Shown here piece by piece: positions 36,423 to 36,868 of a DNA stretch of 36,868 nt. Position 1 is the first letter of the stretch. Each line of letters begins with the position of its first letter. This DNA is from Comamonadaceae bacterium (lineage in GTDB: Bacteria > Pseudomonadota > Gammaproteobacteria > Burkholderiales > Burkholderiaceae_C): positions 1 through 36,868 of the forward strand of contig CANFJC010000002.1 in assembly GCA_947447245.1 (NCBI GenBank), read 5' to 3'. The notes below the pieces were generated by a model, which was given only the letters and a program-made list of their open reading frames with translations, did no database searches and was not told where the DNA came from. The translations under genes were made by a program, and so were the position numbers.

Positions 36423-36868
36423 GTTGAATCTCCAAATAAATCTTTTGCTGTTTTTGAATGGCATCCCAATTCCAATCAATGCCCAAGCCATGGGCATCCG
36501 GCGGAATGGCAAAGCCGTCTTGAACTTTCATGCGCGAGTGCGTGATGTCATCCAATTGTGGAATGTATTCCACCCAGGGGGCGTTGGGCACTGCGGCACA
36601 CAAACTGACGTGTAATTCCATCAGGAAGTGCGGGCACACGGGCACATCAAATGTTTCGGCCAAATGTGCTGTTTTGATCCAAGCTGTGATGCCGCCAATG
36701 CGGGCCACGTCGGGCTGCACCACACTGCAAGCACCTTGTTCCAAATACTCTCGGAATTGCATGGGGTGGTACAAAGATTCGCCCACCGCCACAGGAATGC
36801 TGGTGTGCTCACGCAAGTGCCGATGGCCACTGATGTCTTCTGCGGGCAAGGGCTCTTCCAACCATGCC
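36412..36868 (-). CDS. Enolase-superfamily (mandelate racemase/muconate lactonizing-type) sugar-acid dehydratase, N-terminus beyond window
   Basis: Open at the right edge: ..AWLEEPLPAEDISGHRHLREHTSIPVAVGESLYHPMQFREYLEQGACSVVQPDVARIGGITAWIKTAHLAETFDVPVCPHFLMELHVSLCAAVPNAPWVEYIPQLDD. Confidence 0.85.
   Translation of the reverse strand, partial: AWLEEPLPAEDISGHRHLREHTSIPVAVGESLYHPMQFREYLEQGACSVVQPDVARIGGITAWIKTAHLAETFDVPVCPHFLMELHVSLCAAVPNAPWVEYIPQLDDITHSRMKVQDGFAIPPDAHGLGIDWNWDAIQKQQKIYLEIQHAT

Noticed and set aside
1-36868. CRISPR arrays, rRNA or tRNA genes
   Set aside because: No regularly spaced repeats, and no rRNA or tRNA signatures noticed while reading.

Overview
The window looks like a betaproteobacterial (Burkholderiales/Comamonadaceae-like) chromosome segment; this is judged from protein content only. 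From left to right it holds: a 3'-truncated porin (- strand, open at the window edge and so absent from the ORF track); coq7 and a convergent OsmC gene; a probable ~100-nt three-hairpin sRNA or leader just upstream of ilvA; a near-complete type II secretion locus (gspC divergent from gspGHIJKLMNDE, then an uncharacterised exported protein, then gspF); a 5'-nucleotidase; an EamA transporter; htpX; a DUF3025/pyrC/HTH-only LysR/Atm1-type ABC transporter cluster; and a fatty-acyl operon (TetR, acyl-CoA dehydrogenase, DUF2147, enoyl-CoA hydratase, PaaI thioesterase). The most interesting region is ~28.47-35.68 kb. It is an abruptly AT-rich block holding a tightly packed five-gene operon: an RfbH/DdhC (E1)-type Fe-S PMP dehydrase, an acetolactate-synthase-like TPP enzyme (YerE-like), an acylating acetaldehyde dehydrogenase (DmpF-like), a 4-hydroxy-2-oxovalerate aldolase (DmpG-like) and an extended SDR. 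I read it as a candidate pathway for a branched-chain (yersiniose-like or longer) CDP-deoxysugar, in which the aldolase/dehydrogenase pair may supply an unusual 2-oxoacid donor to the TPP carboligase. The block lies between genes resembling a non-phosphorylative L-fucose/sugar-acid pathway (FAH hydrolase on one side; SDR plus enolase-superfamily dehydratase on the other), as if it had been inserted into that operon. All calls are from reading the sequence; no searches were run.
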